A stretch of DNA of 64,000 bases, taken from assembly GCA_900708905.1 (NCBI GenBank), contig CAADRB010000047.1, positions 596,225 to 660,224 of the forward strand, given 5' to 3'. The notes beneath the pieces were generated by a model that was given only the letters and a program-made list of their open reading frames with translations, was not told the DNA's origin and searched no databases. Of the stretch, positions 63,897 to 64,000 are shown one piece after another. The translations under genes were made by a program, and so were the position numbers. This stretch comes from Hymenolepis diminuta. Taxonomy: Eukaryota > Platyhelminthes > Cestoda > Cyclophyllidea > Hymenolepididae. The number at the start of each line of letters is the position of its first letter. Position 1 is the first letter of the stretch.

Positions 63897-64000
63897 GATT
63901 TATCAAACCAATGTGTCACATGGTCTTCCCCCTTTGTTGAAGATAAAAATAACCTGTGTGAATTGCAAGAAGCTACACCCAGAGGTATTCAGTTCATTGG
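63897..64000 (+). other. Possible exon running off the right edge
   Basis: Starts after ACTTTGTAG and stays open to the window end in one frame (DLSNQCVTWSSPFVEDKNN...) and also in a second frame (containing CVNCKKLHPEVF), so coding status is uncertain. It lies on the opposite strand from the 63.6-kb candidate. Confidence 0.22.

Noticed and set aside
1..64000. CRISPR arrays, bacterial operons or riboswitches
   Set aside because: The window is eukaryotic with spliced genes; no regularly spaced repeats or bacterial signals were seen.

Overview
This is eukaryotic nuclear DNA. It is AT-rich, gene-poor and made of short exons split by GT-AG introns, with no bacterial operon layout. The intron sizes, base composition and Ty3/gypsy-type LTR remnants with a TGGTGACC primer-binding-site motif suggest a parasitic flatworm, perhaps a tapeworm. 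That is an inference from style; no species marker was identified.

Two multi-exon genes are well supported, both on the minus strand and arranged head to tail. The first (22053 down to 18002) has 7 exons and encodes a basic, low-complexity 466-residue protein I do not recognise; it carries four degenerate copies of a short motif. The second (31765 down to 24588) has 16 exons and encodes a complete 1039-residue presequence protease (PITRM1/PreP, M16C zinc metallopeptidase of the mitochondrial matrix). All splice phases close in both models.

The left 18 kb has no convincing gene. It holds simple repeats, a sequencing gap at 1897-2271 and several GC-richer, purine/pyrimidine-skewed islands, notably 8.36-9.5 kb.

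The right 32 kb is a graveyard of mobile elements: LTR remnants near 27, 30, 40 and 43 kb (two inside PITRM1 introns), two copies of an internally deleted gypsy-like element (36.3-37.9 kb rearranged, 56.05-57.5 kb collinear), a 164-bp direct repeat at 61.8/62.1 kb, and two older repeat families spread over 38-50 kb. A second gap at 40439-40840 is flanked by an identical 47-bp sequence on both sides.

On the minus strand at 46.1-54.1 kb, four phase-compatible exons can be joined into a tentative 179-residue open frame of unknown function, and a degenerate look-alike of its second exon lies at 46.8 kb. Possible exons also lie at the right edge (63.6 kb minus; 63.9 kb plus). These are hypotheses, not firm genes.
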